From NCBI GenBank assembly GCA_017163975.1, contig JAFFSR010000220.1, forward strand, positions 15,084,001 through 15,148,000: a stretch of 64,000 nt of DNA. Reading direction: 5' to 3'. Source of the stretch: Anastatus disparis. Lineage: Eukaryota > Arthropoda > Insecta > Hymenoptera > Eupelmidae. The notes under the pieces were generated by a model. The model did no database searches. It saw only the letters and a list, made by a program, of their open reading frames with translations, and was not told where the DNA came from. Positions 1 through 14,900 of this stretch are shown in pieces; the stretch's first letter is position 1, and each line of letters opens with the position of its first letter. The position numbers and the translations under genes are program-made.

Positions 1-647
1 CATTTTTCGCGTGTGACCCTTTTTTTTGTTCACTGGAGCTGACTTGATTGAAATTTATTTTCGCTTCATTGCACGATTTTTGCACTTGCGACTCGACAAT
101 CGTGAATCGATGATAACTTTTTCGGGAAATTGAAAAATGGAAGATTACAAAGAATTTTGGGAAATGTATTATGCTGATGTCATTAAATTTTTTAAAATAA
201 CCATAAGTTCTAAAAAAGTGATAAAACAAACAAAATAATAGTAAAAACTGTTTTGATTAAAAAATTAATGTTGAATTCAATAAAAATATATTAAAAATCA
301 CAGAATTAATTTTAAGTTAAAATTCATTCGTTTCATTTAAAAACATAAGCAGCGAGGTGGTGTGATTTGCTACTTTCTGTGCACCATATGTGTAATACTC
401 TAACTAAAATTAACTAAGCACGTATACCTTTAGTATTCGTGTATTTAGCTTTTGGCTTTCTCATATATTACTATACGATACTTGGCGCTTGTCAATATTT
501 GATAAAACAAGACACGTATAAGTGAACAAGTGAGAAAGGTAAGACAAAGAGTAGAGAGAATGATACAAAGGGCAAACAGGATAGGTAGATTTAACCAAGC
601 CAAAATATATATAGACTGAAAATGAGGTAAAGAGTAGAGTTACTGGC

Positions 648-663
648 GAGAGAGAGAGAGAGA
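648..663. repeat. (GA)n microsatellite
   Basis: Eight GA units next to a GC-richer stretch (about 700-810). Confidence 0.9.
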
Positions 664-3600
664 AAGGCCAAGGTAGAGCATTTACTAGGACCACTGAAAG
701 GATTCTAGCTTTACTTGCCCGAGATGCGAGAGAAGCGCATTAACTTTGGCTTTGAGCTGTACCATTGGTTACCTAGGAAAAGGCAAGGACAATTCCTCGG
801 AGTACCGGCAAACTTTTTACTTTTTCATTTTCTAATATAGTTGAAGTTCGAGAAACAATGCATTTTATGAAATAATAATGCAGTATATTTTACACTAAAA
901 TTGGAAAAACAAATTTCAAAACCAACTAATAAAACTGTAATAATTTCAATGAGAAATATTCTTGCGATTGTATTCAATAAAGTATAATTATGATTTTTAT
1001 AATATGGTAATTTAATAATAATTAAGTAGCTGTTAAAAAGTTGTTAAAATAAAATTTGCTAATTTAAAAATAATACTGATAATATTTACACTGCGACAGT
1101 GTATTTACTTGCTTGAAGCGTAAGAAATTTTTTAAATTTATGTACTTAGCGTTTTAATCCTTTTACCAGGGTGTCTTTAAACTTCGTTTTGAATTGAAAG
1201 AAACTGAGCTACGTTTTAACGTCTCTTTCGAGTTCAAATAGATTTTATCTTCTCGTTTGTAAAAGTTTTCTAATTATATTTATTTGTAAACGAGGTTGTT
1301 TAGGCAGCGCCAAGCCGCGAGATAAGCTTTACTTCTTCAAGAATCTCTGTCTTGACGAAGAAAAGTTGATTACATAGCTTATAGCTTGTTTCCAATTTCA
1401 AGCACAAAGACTTTTCCGTCTGGAAATTTTGCTTAGTCTTATAAAGAAAGTTTCTTCATTTTCTTATTATTAATTAAATATTTCTGTCATTTCTTAATAA
1501 TTATTAAAATAAGTTGCAAAAAAAATTTGTATACTCAAGTTATAAAATATCAATCTAAATTTTGTTGTTTTGCTCATTTATTATTAACACCATGTCTTCT
1601 TGAATGCAAGTAATTTTAATTGCATAATAGATTTTATAACAATTTTCATGAATTGGATTTAAAAAAATATTTGCTTACTTTTTTAATTAAATTCTTTTTA
1701 TTATCAATAAAAAGTCAATTTATCATTAAAATTTTTGAAGCTTGATAATTTTAATATGTTTATTTCAATTGAAAAATAAATTTTCACCGCATTACGAAAG
1801 TTCTCCTACAATTGAAACTACAATGAAATTATAATATCATGAACTGTAAATTAGGTCGTGTAGTATCGCATTTCGCATTCAAAAGAAAATAGCTAAATTA
1901 CTCATAATATACTTGCTACTTTCTTAAGATCACCACAGATTTTGCCCGTATTTTTTTGTTGATTTTACGTTTATTTCAGGATTTTGTCATTTTCATTTTC
2001 ATGTAAGTTGATTGCGTTATCTGTAAGAGGTCGAACAGTAACATTTAAGGGATGTATAATTCTTCAATGATATCATTATTAATGCTATATTGTCGTATAG
2101 CATCATATATTATCGCATAGCATTAAGAGCTTGTTTTCAGACAATTTTAGATGTTTCAGCAAGTTTCTGTAGAAAATCGACTATTGATTTTGTACAAGGA
2201 GCGCTATATTTATAATGAAATAGTAAACGCTTATTTTTTATACCTTCTGGCACTGATTAGATTACATTTATAAATCATCATGAAGTCATACTTATCGTGT
2301 GTCAAATATTGCCAACGTATTCTTTCAAACTTTGTATGAAGTCATATATAAAATTAGGTAATGTTAGCTAATGTCTCAGTCTAACATAATTCTGAAAAGT
2401 TACTGATCTATTCACATTATGTACAAGATATTTCAACATTAGAACGTAAGATTGTCAGAGATCGAAAAAAACAACACTTTTGTGTGTTCTTATTTGGACA
2501 AATGATCTTACATTATCTTATTCCTTGCAACTTTTATCATCGAATACTGTCATGGAATTAGATAAGTTATTATCTGGTGTTATTATTGAATGTCACTAAC
2601 TGGAAAAAATTGTTGGTAATTTAGCAGTTTAAGAAGCTCCTACAAATACACATAAAAAAACACATTATTTTAAATTGACTAGTAGTTTTACTACAGTTAG
2701 ATAGTCCATAAAATATGACTCAGATAATTTTTTGTCTTTCACAACGAAAATTACTGTCGAAAATTTAATTAAATGCTCTTTGAGATTTACCTTAATGATG
2801 TTCAATATTTGATGCACGATTGATAGATTTAGTGTAAATAGAGATTGTATAGTCGCCATAAAATAAAAAGGTCTTATCTCGGGAGTCGCTTGAAAAAAGT
2901 CCTATCTTGGAAACTATTTTAAAAAAGTCCAATCTTGCTAATTACTATTTGCTGCTCTAATTTAACTTGGCATTATTCATTATTAATTTGTAATCATCAT
3001 CAAAAATATAAATCATATTCATGTGTGTATAGTCAGATTAGATGAATATCTAATTAGCTTTGTAGGAAAAGTCATTACTAATATGTTTCAAATTAAATTA
3101 ATTTAAAATTTTTTAATCTTCGACCACGCAGATTAAATTGTTTTCAACATAAAAAACAAATCAGGCTGGATTAAAAAATTTTAGAGTTTTGTTAAGTTTT
3201 CAAAAAAGACGTAGAATTTAAAAAAAATATTGCTTACATTTTGAGCTTTTGACAGATAAATTTAAAATGGATAAACCAGTTCATTCTTTTAAAAATTGAA
3301 AGAATACAATAAAAGAATTAAAATTTTTTTAATTGTATCTGCATTTTCTTACTTTTGTAATTATTCTTTGTGAATTTTTTTTAGAGTAATGAAGAAAATA
3401 AATAAATGTGTTTAATTACAAAATACAGTTGGTCGAGATTTCGACGTACAGCTAAACGAGGTTTTTGAAAAAAACTATAATGATGACTTTGAAGGATCAC
3501 AAAATCTTTGGCCTCTGTATATTAAGTGCTCTAAAATTTTTGCAAATTTATTTGTTATTAAATCGTTTTCATATGCAGTAAAAACATTAGTTTATTCCTA

Positions 3601-5059
3601 TAAAAGTATAATTTTTAAAAATCTGTTATAAGTACTCATATATATACATTTGAGAAAATATGTGATTAAACAAAAAATTATAGAAAAATGTACGACTGCA
3701 CAATTTATTTTAAATTATTTTTTTTTAATATTTTTATTTATAAAAATAAATTTTTATTTTATTATACTTAATTATTTGTAGAAAATAGCAACACTTGTAA
3801 TATTACAAACAAATAAAACATTACATCATTGAAAACTTTCATAAAACGTTACTGCACATTTTATTTAGCTCTTAGATCTTTAAACGTTTTTTTTTCATTA
3901 CAAGCAGCGCATATTCAATAAAAAGTAATAAAGATCAAATCGGAAAATGTCAGCACTTAGGATTTTTTTTTTCGAAAAAAAATGCTTTCAAAACATTTTA
4001 CACAAGCCATGCTATTTCAGAGTGCAACTACTCTAAAAAAAATCTCATTTCACGCTTGGCCTCAAGCTGAATTTTTTGCAATACCCGTTAATTGAAAAAA
4101 TTTTTTGTCTTTTTTTTTCCAGATTTGATCGTATGTTGATACACGAGAGAGCAACAAAATCATCACCTTAACGTTAACTTATACGCAGCGATGTTGGATA
4201 CATGAATAAAAAGATTCGCAGGTACGATTTCAATAAGAAGAAAAAAAATGGTACGAGCGAGCAAGGTGTTAGTATTTTAAGAAAATGGTGCTGAATCGAA
4301 CCATAGAAGATTAAAAGAAAAGGTTGCAAATAAATGAAAGAGTAAGACTAGAGAGTGAGAAATATCGATTAGGAAATGAACGATTAGATCATCCAATTTA
4401 ATATCTAACATACGCATTCAATTTTTACTATCGTGACGAATTTTTTATAAAAAAATATCAAAATAATTTTTTGTTATGGATGAATAATGTTATAATTGAT
4501 TGTTTTGTGACGAGTGAGAGAAGCCATATACGAATGAAATATTGACAAAATAAATATAAATGACTAAGGAAACTTATTAGAAAAATATCCAATTTTTCAT
4601 ATATCCATGTTTTGATACTTTGTTTGTTATGAAAGATATAATTTTCAAACAAAAATTATTTTCAACAACAAGAAATAATTTCGAAATATATTTTTGCTTT
4701 TTTAACGTTAGCTTTATTAATTAGCGCTTTTAATTAAATTTGTATGCTTTATTATTAACTGCATACGTTTGATTCTTGTATTTTTCATTATAATTGTTTT
4801 CGTTTATTTATCAATGTTTTTGGGGAAGAAATTATTCATCAAGATAAATATAATTGAAAAAAAAAATAATTATTAAATATTTTTCAGTGATACGTAATTA
4901 TTTGCTGATTTTAATTTGTTAATATTTTGCAAGCATTTGAAATATCATTAAAGTATGATGACATTAATCTATAATATATTATTTTTAGAAAGGAAACCCT
5001 CATAATAGCTTATTTTTCTTAATTCAAACTCTTCTCCAAGTAGCAAAAAATATTCTTAA

Positions 5060-5360
5060 TTTAAATGCACTTGCTCTCTGCTCTGGCATTAAATCCTCAG
5101 GGACAAAGCACAGCAAAGTCCATAGAGTGGCCTATTGGATCCCACGGTAATGGTTCACTTAACTCTGGGTATAGGACGAAAAGGAAGGTATGACACGGTG
5201 TGCAGCGCTCGCGCGTTCCACATATGCGTGCCATCCGAGATTACCGAGCATAGAACGCAGCTGAGCGACGATTAGGCTTATCCAATTAATCAAGCCTTTG
5301 GGCTTAAAGTGCATACATAGGAAGCCTTTTCGAAACCCCCTGGAATTAAGATCTGATCAT
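5060..5360. promoter_or_regulatory. complex, less AT-rich island
   Basis: It includes GTGCAGCGCTCGCGCGTTCC and homeodomain-type words (GATTAGGC, TCCAATTAATCAAGCC). No coding frame was found. It resembles the compact enhancer islands of AT-rich insect genomes; this is inference only. Confidence 0.3.
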
Positions 5361-8249
5361 CTATGCTGTATGTGTATGTACACGAGCAAAATTAATCTTA
5401 GCGCATTAATGAAAATAGCTAATTCGTAACTGAATAGTCATTTGTTTACTACCCTTTGTTTCGTTTTATTTAACTTTATTTTTTTGTTGATGCTTGGCAT
5501 TTTATTGGAAAAAAGCATTTCTCGGAGACGAAATTTTGTTAGCTCGAGGCGTTTTACGACGAGCTGAAAGAATCGAGGTTAGTATTGCAATAAAAAAGCA
5601 AAGTGCAAAGTTCTATTGAGATTAGCGATGGAAGGAAGAATGGAGGTAACCAAGTTGATTTTTATGGATATGCTGAAATGGTTTATCGCGTTACGATCGT
5701 TATCTGCTTGATGTTATCAGTTAATTTGTTTTTCTTACTTGTTTCTTTTGTTTTGTTTCTAGAACAGAACTTTATACGCGAAAATACACTGCCGTTTATC
5801 TGTGATCTTGAGAAACAGGGGCACAAATTTGACGTTAAAAATAAAAATTAAGATTGTTTTTTTTAATTTTTAAATTATTCAAATAAATTACATTATATTT
5901 AACCAAAAATATTTACATCTTCAATTTGTTTATTTTCATTATATTACTGTGAAAAGGATGAACCATGATAATTAAAAGTTTTTGCGCATATAGATGAACA
6001 AAATTACGTAAAAATTTTTTAAAATAATATTTTCTTTACTTTTAAATATCTAAAAAAAATATTACCGGAAATTATATTTAAAAAATTATTTTTTTTTTCA
6101 TTCATTATCATATAAAGCTTTTTATCCGTCGGAAAACAAATCAAACTAATCGCGAAATTTCGTTTAAATAAACCAGTCAATTTAAATCTTGCAAACATAT
6201 ACAGAAGCAGTTTATGTCCATCCATTATGCTCATCGAATCTTTTAAATTCCAACGTCACAACCTAGCGTAACAAAATAAAAAAAAAAAAGTAATTTCATC
6301 AAGTCCAACCGTATAGTGACAACATATTTTTAACTCGAGTATTTCGCGCTCGCTTACCCGTTAACGTTTTTTTTTCTTTTTTTTATTATTTCTCCTTTTT
6401 TTTATTATTTTCATCGTTCTAGCATACCAAATTGCATAAAACACAACTCCATTATTCGGTAGCGTGCACCGGAAGCCTACAAATGGACCATTCATTATTT
6501 CAATACAACGAAAATGTCCCAGAGCTCACCTCTTCTATAATGCCCTGGGTACGAAAAAAAAGGGAAAAAAAATATATATACGAAATGCTTCCGATTTTCT
6601 ATTACTTTATATTTCGTATAGCGCTCTTTTATTTAGCCTGAATATTGCAATCGATGTTAAATGTCTCCATTAAACGTTATTTATTGCTCTTTAAAATATT
6701 ACCCTGAAGATAATACATTGTTAAATATATGCAAAAGCATTCTGTTTTTTTTTATTATTCTCTGTCATACGGTTCTAGAATTTTTATTCACCGTCATAAG
6801 AACTTTATTTATTCGAATTAAAAAAAAAATACATACAGTAAAATTGTTAATGCAAACATGGCTAAAAATAAATTATCCTGAAAGATTAGTTTTAAATGCA
6901 TTATCTTGTAAAGTTTCTAAATTGTCTCCTGAGCAATTTAAGTATACGTTACATACAATACGCAGAGAGCGTAGTTCAAATAAACTTATCCCTATCTAAT
7001 GGAGTTTACAATAATTAAGTTTTTGAAACATTTAAACTAACATTTAATTAATTAAAGTTTTACATGCACGTAGACAATTTACGCTTTAGTTGCAAATTCA
7101 TTTAATTAAATAAGCCTACGCGAGTGCACTTTGCGAGCATTAAGATTGGACTATTAGTATTTATTGCTTCTTTTGAAGAAAAAATATTATTTACGCTCAT
7201 TTGATTCCGAGTCGTTTATTTCTTCTGTTTGTACCAATTAAAAATAATAAGTTACATTTGATTTTCAAGCACTTTGCATTCTAATTATTCTTATCAGTCA
7301 TATCAAATGATTCAGAATACATAAGAAGTTATAAATTCAAGTGAAAAACAGAACAACGAAAAATGAAGGAAGTAAAAAGAAAAGAAAATGCGCTAAGGAA
7401 AAGTCAGTGTTTTCACGAAGCAGCTTAACGAGTTATTCGCATAGTTTTGCTCTTCTTGGAGCCCGTTAATTAAGGACACGAGCTTTTCAAAGTTGTTAGC
7501 GTTTTCACGAAGTGAATGAGAGAAAAGAGTGCAAAAAAAAGGAGAAAAAGAACAGAATCGTGTATATATATACACGATTCAGTTTTACTTGTTGTATAGA
7601 AGTGAGAAAATTGCACGCAAGCTACTATATATAACCATCTATCTGAATTATCCCTGGCGACCGATTGCATGTACGAGCTGTTATTTATTGTCGAGCGACG
7701 GTCTTTTTTTGAAAAAAAAAAGCTTATACGAAAGGCTTGGAAAAGTTATCGTTAAGATACGCGAAATCATGTTTTTTTTTTACTTTAAACGAAGGATCAA
7801 TTTATTTTTTTTTCAAATGAGATTATGTTGGTTTTATGCAAAATCCAATTTTATTTATAAACAATTTAACTTGTTTTATGTAAATTATTATAATTTTTAG
7901 CTAATATGAAATTTATTCTAAAAAATATTTAACCATTAATGTCTTTATAAGAATAAATATTTAAAATATTTGAATTTTTTATTTCCCATTATAAATTTTA
8001 TAAAATTCATTATTTATAACAAACAAAGTATCAATACATAACGAATATTGTCCATGTTGAAATATGATTAAAAAATATAAATATTTGTTTATTTAAAAGA
8101 TTTATTTTCAAAATATATTTCATAATAATTTTAATATTACAATTAATGATTATATTTTAATTATATTTATTGCTGTTAAATTGCTTTTAAAATGAGTTTA
8201 TATTTTTCAAAAAAATGTACACTTTCTGACAATGTCGAAATTCAGAATT

Positions 8250-8449
8250 GTATTTTTTTTAAATTTATTTAACGTCGCTGTATTTATGCTATCATTGCGA
8301 TGATAATTAGCGACGAAGATCGCCAATGTGTTTGTGAACAAAGCACATGTAAGGTACAGTGGTGCTTGTATCAATCGGCTAAGAGCGGGATTCGAACTCT
8401 GATCATCGAGATTATGAATCCATCGCTCTACCGACTGAGCCACTGATAT
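8250..8449 (-). mobile_element. tRNA-derived SINE (family 1), full length
   Basis: On minus it starts with a tRNA-like head containing box A (TGGCTCAGTCGG) and box B (GAGTTCGAATCCC-like). The body has TTGATACAAGCACCACTGTA, then GCGACGTTAAATAAAT and an A-rich tail. The order is the same as in the other copies in this window. Confidence 0.9.
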
Positions 8450-10909
8450 CTCATGTACATATTTTAATAAGGATACATTAATTTAATCGAAATGTTTTTT
8501 GTATTTATTATTTTGTAAAAAAAATGAAATAATATTTTGCTTTCATTTGTACATATTAGCCACGTCAAAAGTAAAAGCATGAAAATTAATGTATTTTTTT
8601 AAAATCATTTATTTCGACATTAATAAAATTTGTTGAATTAAACCACTCTCGCCGTCATACTTTTGTGATGTATGAAAACGTATCAAAAAAACATAAAATT
8701 ATTATGTAAAACAAGATGAATAAAGGGAATAAGGCGTGCAATTATACAAGCGAAATGAAAAAAAAATAAAAAAAAAATCTGTATACACGCATTTAGAAGT
8801 TAAGACGATCGCAGTATTCTATAAGATATATTTTTATATGTAAATATGACGTTCCTTCTTGTTATCTTATTATAAAACACAACAAAAAATAAATAAATAA
8901 ACAAATAAAGAAAAAACATTGTACACGAAAATAAATAATTCAAGTAATCCATGTAATAAGTAAGAACGAGATTATTCTAAGATTATACAAATTTCGAATT
9001 TAACGCCCATGTATCACACGTTACTTATATGAATTTATAAAAATGTATAATAAACAATTATTCGTTGGCATTTGTATATCAACATTTATTCTATTGTTTA
9101 ATATGTATATATAATTAAAAATTTTTTTTCATAATAAAGTTTATATTAAAAATAAAAATCGTAAACGAACAAAATATGTAAGAAAATAAAAATGCATTGC
9201 GTAATTTTATTTTCTAAATTATTCGTTCATTTGATGTATACTCAAGCGGACCTACTTGGCATAATTGTAAACTTACGTCGAGAAGCATTGCGAGGAATCG
9301 TCGATTTCTTTTTCTTTTTATTTTATTTCAGCAAGGAAACTTTTCTCGAGAAATTGAAATACGGATATTTTACTGCATTAAAGGTAAATACACCAGCTAT
9401 CGTCTTAATTAGAAGGGATATTTGCTTAATTAATTTATTTTAAAATAATTAATCATAATTTTATAAAATAGTATTAAATTTTTTTTTTATTTTACAAATA
9501 TTGCAGCTTTGAAATAAAAAAGTACTAAAATCTAGTTAAATTTAGCTTTGATTATAAAATAATAAAAAAGGCAGAAATTTATTCCTAGTGCTTCATAATT
9601 ATTATTTATTTGTGAGTTCATTGAATAAGATAACAAAAAATTTCTAAATAATAATACTTATTACTTATTGAAATATTCATAGATCGAACATTTTTATGCA
9701 GTTTACTAAAAGTAAATTTTTTACAAAGAATAAAAAAATATATAAATAGAAATTTTCTAAAAATAAAGAAATTATCTCTATTAAATCTTAATAATTTTAT
9801 CAAATAAAGGAAAAATAATGCACAAAATAAACTGCCATTAAAATTATTTTCAATTAAAATACTGTTTGGATAGCAGGAAAATTTACCTAATGCAAAAAAA
9901 AAAATGTTTTTGTAAATACATTAAATAACATTCCATAACTCAATGATATAATGTAAATAGACGCACAGTTAGTCACATATACATATACATAATTAAGGCA
10001 ATGCATGTATGAGTGCATAAGACGCCTTAAATGGATCATAAACGCAAACTTTATCGAGGGGCACATGATATTTTCTTCTATTTATATTTCCTTACATCAA
10101 TATTTTCTTACATACGAAGTCATTTGAAATTTGCATGAGTACGTGCTCTTATGCGCTAAAGATTTTGATTGGAGAAACTTTTTTTTTAAACATAAACGTA
10201 TGATGTAGGAATGAAGTTATGAGATTTGTCGACATTTAAAAATATTAAAATATATAGGAGGAAGCCTATCTTGTGAATACATGGAAAGATAATTAAAGAG
10301 AATGAAAGAGATGATATCAATTGGAGTAAAACTGGATACACAAATTATTTATATTTTCATTTAACATCAAAAGGTTTTAAAAGTTGTTTTAAAAATAAAA
10401 GTTGATAACTAAAAATTATTTGATTACGTTCCGATTAATTATATAAAATAACTTGATGAATTTATCTAATGATTGTAAAGAATTTCAAAATGATACTTTA
10501 AAATTAAATAATAGGAATTGCAATTCATTGCAGTAATAAGGACTTTTTATGAATATTCGAATTTAACTATATCCACATTTTAAATTAAAATCAATAAGAA
10601 CCAATTAGTTAAAAATTTTTTTATATTATCAGTAAATTTAAATTCTTTGCTAATTTTTAGTAAAATTAAAGTGAGAAAAAAATAGATATCTAAAGAATGT
10701 CTATGAAATAATGCAAGCACTACGAAAAATTGAATATTGTAAAATTTACATATAATACAAAAGTTATATTGTAATTGCACAAGATATACCTATGATAAAA
10801 AAAATTGCATTTCAAGTAACAAAATTTTATGAGAGTTTGTAAAAAGAGAGAGAAAAAAAAGAAGAAACTTAATAGTATTCGGCATAAAATCCGATATCGA
10901 CATTTTATG

Positions 10910-10931
10910 AAAAAAAAAAAAAAAAAAAAAA
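10910..10931. repeat. 22-base A homopolymer
   Basis: Uninterrupted A run. No SINE body or ORF precedes it that would mark it as a retrotransposed tail. Confidence 0.9.
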
Positions 10932-11960
10932 TAACAGATAAAAGAAATCAAAAGAAAAACGTTACAATACTTGTATATGCTTTTTAAGCTCCCAAGATGG
11001 CGTTTATCGTGTAATGTTGAGCTATCACAGTTTTATGATTGTTAAAGGAATCTCATTCACGGAAATAAAAGAACAGAAAAAAAAAATACAAAATAAAATA
11101 ATTTTATTGTGCTTATATATCATCCTCTTGCGATGTTGTTATCAAAATAATGTAATAGAACGCAAAATCGAAAGAAAAAAAAAATATTCTGTTTTTGTAT
11201 GATAATTCGAATGAATGTAAATATTTTAAAAATTATATAATGTAAAATGCGTTTTACTGGAAGTATAAAATAAACTTGATATAAGTAAAGTGTATAAACA
11301 AGATTTTTTTTATTCTGTCCTTGATTTCAATTTGTCATATTTTAATTTTAAAACAATCCATACTTTTCATTTTTAAAGATAACATAATGAGATTTTCGCA
11401 TTCAATTTTTCTGAAAATATTTATGTATTTATTTATTAATAAGTTAAGAGTATAAAAGATATTTTTTTTAATGCTTGATTTATATTACTTATATTTCAAT
11501 TGAACAATAATCCTTATCTTTTTTTTAATAATTGATATTTTAATTATTAATTAATATTAAAATAATGTTACTTTTTTGCTCAATTTTTGTCTATGTACTT
11601 TTGATTTATTCATTGATTTTTATGAATTTGTTATAATTATGAATAGCCAATTTAATTTTTTATTTTTACTTAAAAATTTCTTAAACTTAAATTTAAAATT
11701 TTGAAATTTTATAAAAAATATACCGTATATTTATTTTTTGCTTCTCTTCATAATCAGCGTTGTAATCATAATTTGTTCGTCCAAGATTATTAAAATTTTA
11801 CGCTTTATGCGTTAATATTATAAACTTTCATAAAAAAATTTGCATCCGCTATTCTTACAGACTTTTTCGGCTAGTTATTCTTTCAACTATTTTCAATATG
11901 CAAAGGAAAACTTTAAAATGAGTAGACGAATAGAATACCAAATGAAGTAAAAGAACAATG

Positions 11961-11986
11961 AAAGAAAGAAAGAAAGAAAGAAAGAA
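11961..11986. repeat. (AAAG)n microsatellite
   Basis: About six AAAG units in a purine-rich stretch. Confidence 0.9.
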
Positions 11987-14900
11987 GAAAAAAGTAAAGG
12001 ACTTAGAAATAGAGAAAGAATTGGATGCTAAAGTAAGTGAGAAAGAAAGTTTTGTGAAAAGTAGTTGAACGGTGTTGTTTCGCTATACTGCTTGTATAAT
12101 GTTATCGTGTTTTTGCATCGTGTAAAATAATCCTTCCATAGATTTTGTTTAAATTTTTACTTGTTTTTGAACAAATTTGAGAATAAATTTTTTTTACATA
12201 AAGTATTATAAACACATATAATAAATATTTTAAATAATAAAATTTTATTATAGTATATTATGATTTAAAAAATAGACAATATATTAATGAAATATTAAAA
12301 AATTGTTCGTAAGAAATGTTAAATAAATTTGTCAAAAATATATCTTTATTGTAACATTAAATAACTTTTAAAGATTATATTTACCTCACTGATAAAAAAT
12401 ATTGCATATTATTTAAAACGATAAACTTTTATTTTATTTTATTAAAAATATGTGGTAATAAATTTTTTTTAATTGTTTATGACAAATTAATTTAGCAATT
12501 TAAAAAAATAATATCATGGTTAAAATTATTATCTTATGCAACTCCATGACTAAAAAAGAAATATCAAAATCGATTAATATTTCGCTGAGATATGAAAAAT
12601 TTTTTTCGCTATGAAGATTTGAGTTAAGAGATCAATTTTCTGTATAATTAAAAGAAATGAATCATCATTTTCTCTTTTTGATAACTTAAAACTTTAAATA
12701 GGAGGTGCTCGGGTTAAAAACAACAGGAGTAAGAATTAACAGTCAATTTATAGCGACGCAAACAGCCATACAGGTTCTGTAGTTAACTTAATGTAATTGC
12801 TTATGTCATGTAAACATATTCAGTACCTTGCAAGTACATCGCAGAGAAATAGCGTGCGACGTAGCGAATTTTTTGACAGAAACTAGAAAATTTTCACTTT
12901 TATAAATGTTTGTTTTTGATTAAGGGTCAAATGAGATTTTTTGAATTTCCTATTTTTTCTTACTAAATGTGATCGAAGAATAAATTCAATTATTATATCT
13001 AGACATAACATTTATTTTTAACAATTCTTTAGTATCAATACTCAAGAAAATGATTTCTTTAATTATTTAAAATAAAAGTAATCAATTTATAAAATAAGGA
13101 GAATTCTGATAAATTTTCAGTAAAATAAAGGTTAAAAAAATGTAAAAATAAAACAGTCACTTAACAGTAAAGTTAAAATAAAACTTTTTTCCATACTAAA
13201 ACTTTATAGCTTATTTAAAAAACCAATAGTCATAAAAACAAGTCAATAAACGGTACATATTCTATTAGTCTAGGTAAACGTGAAAAAATCCTCAAGTTTA
13301 AGGTATTTTAAAAATTTTTAGATAAAACACATTGATTTGCAGCACTCGAAATAACAAAGGTCCCGAAAAAAAGGAGGCAACGATAAAAAGAGTCAGAAAT
13401 CGAACGAAAGAGTTGAGACTAAAGAAACTTTACTAAAAGCAAAAGGAATCTCAGCTATTTCTTAATTTACGAGTATGTCGAAATACAACTGCACGAAAGA
13501 CTGATTGGTTACGTTCAACTGCAAAATTCAAGCGTAAATAGTTTCGTATACACGGGAAGAGAAAAAAAATTAACGAAGAATCGTTGTATTAAACTCTGCT
13601 CCAATAACTTTTATTAGCCATTTTGCAGAACGTAGCTTTCAAATTTTTAGATGATTCGTTCAAGTCCCAGGACAATCGTTCAATGAAATTCCAATACGAC
13701 AATTAGGTACTTGAATTTTATAAATTTTTGTATCTTTTATTCATATACCAAATATTAAAAACTATTTTATACGTAATTTTAATTGGATGCAAAATGAAAA
13801 TTTTTATTTTTGATAATTATATTAAAAATACTATATATAAATACAATAGACTATTATTAAAATTCGCAGTTTGAGATAACTCAAAAATTTTCCCTTGTCA
13901 TTAAAAAAAAGAAGTTCTTATAAAACAAATGAAAAAGAAATTTCGTTTGTTTTAGAAGAAAATTATAAAATTCAAATAAACTTATAATCACACAAAAAGT
14001 AAATTTAATTCAATAAGTTAATGCATCAATCGTTACAAGTTTTTCTAACACATTTATTTGCGAACTAAATTTATAAATCAAATATTAAAGAAAATGCTAA
14101 AAAAGGAAGATAAAAATGAACGATGAAAAAGTGGAGAAGCAAAAAAGCGCAAGTAGTGGAAAAAGGGAGCAATGAATAATTTAAATATAAGAAGGTGAAA
14201 AGTAGATCGTAAAAGGAAGGCAGTAATATGAGTCTTTGGTGGCTTGTAATGAATTTCGATGTGCCACTGACATTTTATGCGAATTTTATATTGCACTAAA
14301 GATATAACTAAAGAAGTATTGTTTGCATGAGACGGAATAAAAAATTTTAATTAATATTTGAAATATTGTATCCTAATAGTTTACAGTGTCATTTTTATTA
14401 ATTTTCATGGAATAGTTAAAATTACAGTGATTTGTAAAAGAATTATTTTGACTTACAAAGTTCTAAAATATGAGAAGATCTATCTGAAAAATATGAGTAA
14501 ATAAAAATATATTTTTCTGAATTTACCTTGAGATTCATTTTTATTGACAATGTTAAAATAAAACAGACATATTATTATGCATTGACATATTTACATGAAA
14601 ATATGAAAAAAATAATTAGAAATTTCAATTATTTTCACATATTTTAATTTTTCTATAAAAATTTTTAATTTATTGCAATAGCACTTAAAAAATTATGTTG
14701 AAAATTTATTATAAATTTTTTAATTTCAATAAAAATAATATTAGCGAGAAGAGGTTCAACAATTAGCAAAATAAAGTGTTAACAAAAAATTTCTGTAAAA
14801 CAAACACTTTGATTTGTTTTTAATGACTATGAAAACAAACTAGAAATTTATCAGAAGAAAGCTTAAAATTAACATATTCTTAAGCCTGAAGTTTCGCAGA

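Larger units (their letters stand above)
1..8249. other. AT-rich DNA without recognised gene
   Basis: Mostly very AT-rich with long A and T runs. Short open frames occur but none has recognisable protein character, codon bias or splice context. Less AT-rich islands lie at about 660-810, 1300-1400 and 5060-5360. Confidence 0.6.

Noticed and set aside
6661..6999. 112-codon frame on plus
   Set aside because: Same low-complexity composition as the surrounding noncoding sequence, with no homology cue.
7529..7900. 123-codon frame on plus
   Set aside because: Dominated by Phe, Lys, Tyr and Ile from A/T runs; no domain recognised.
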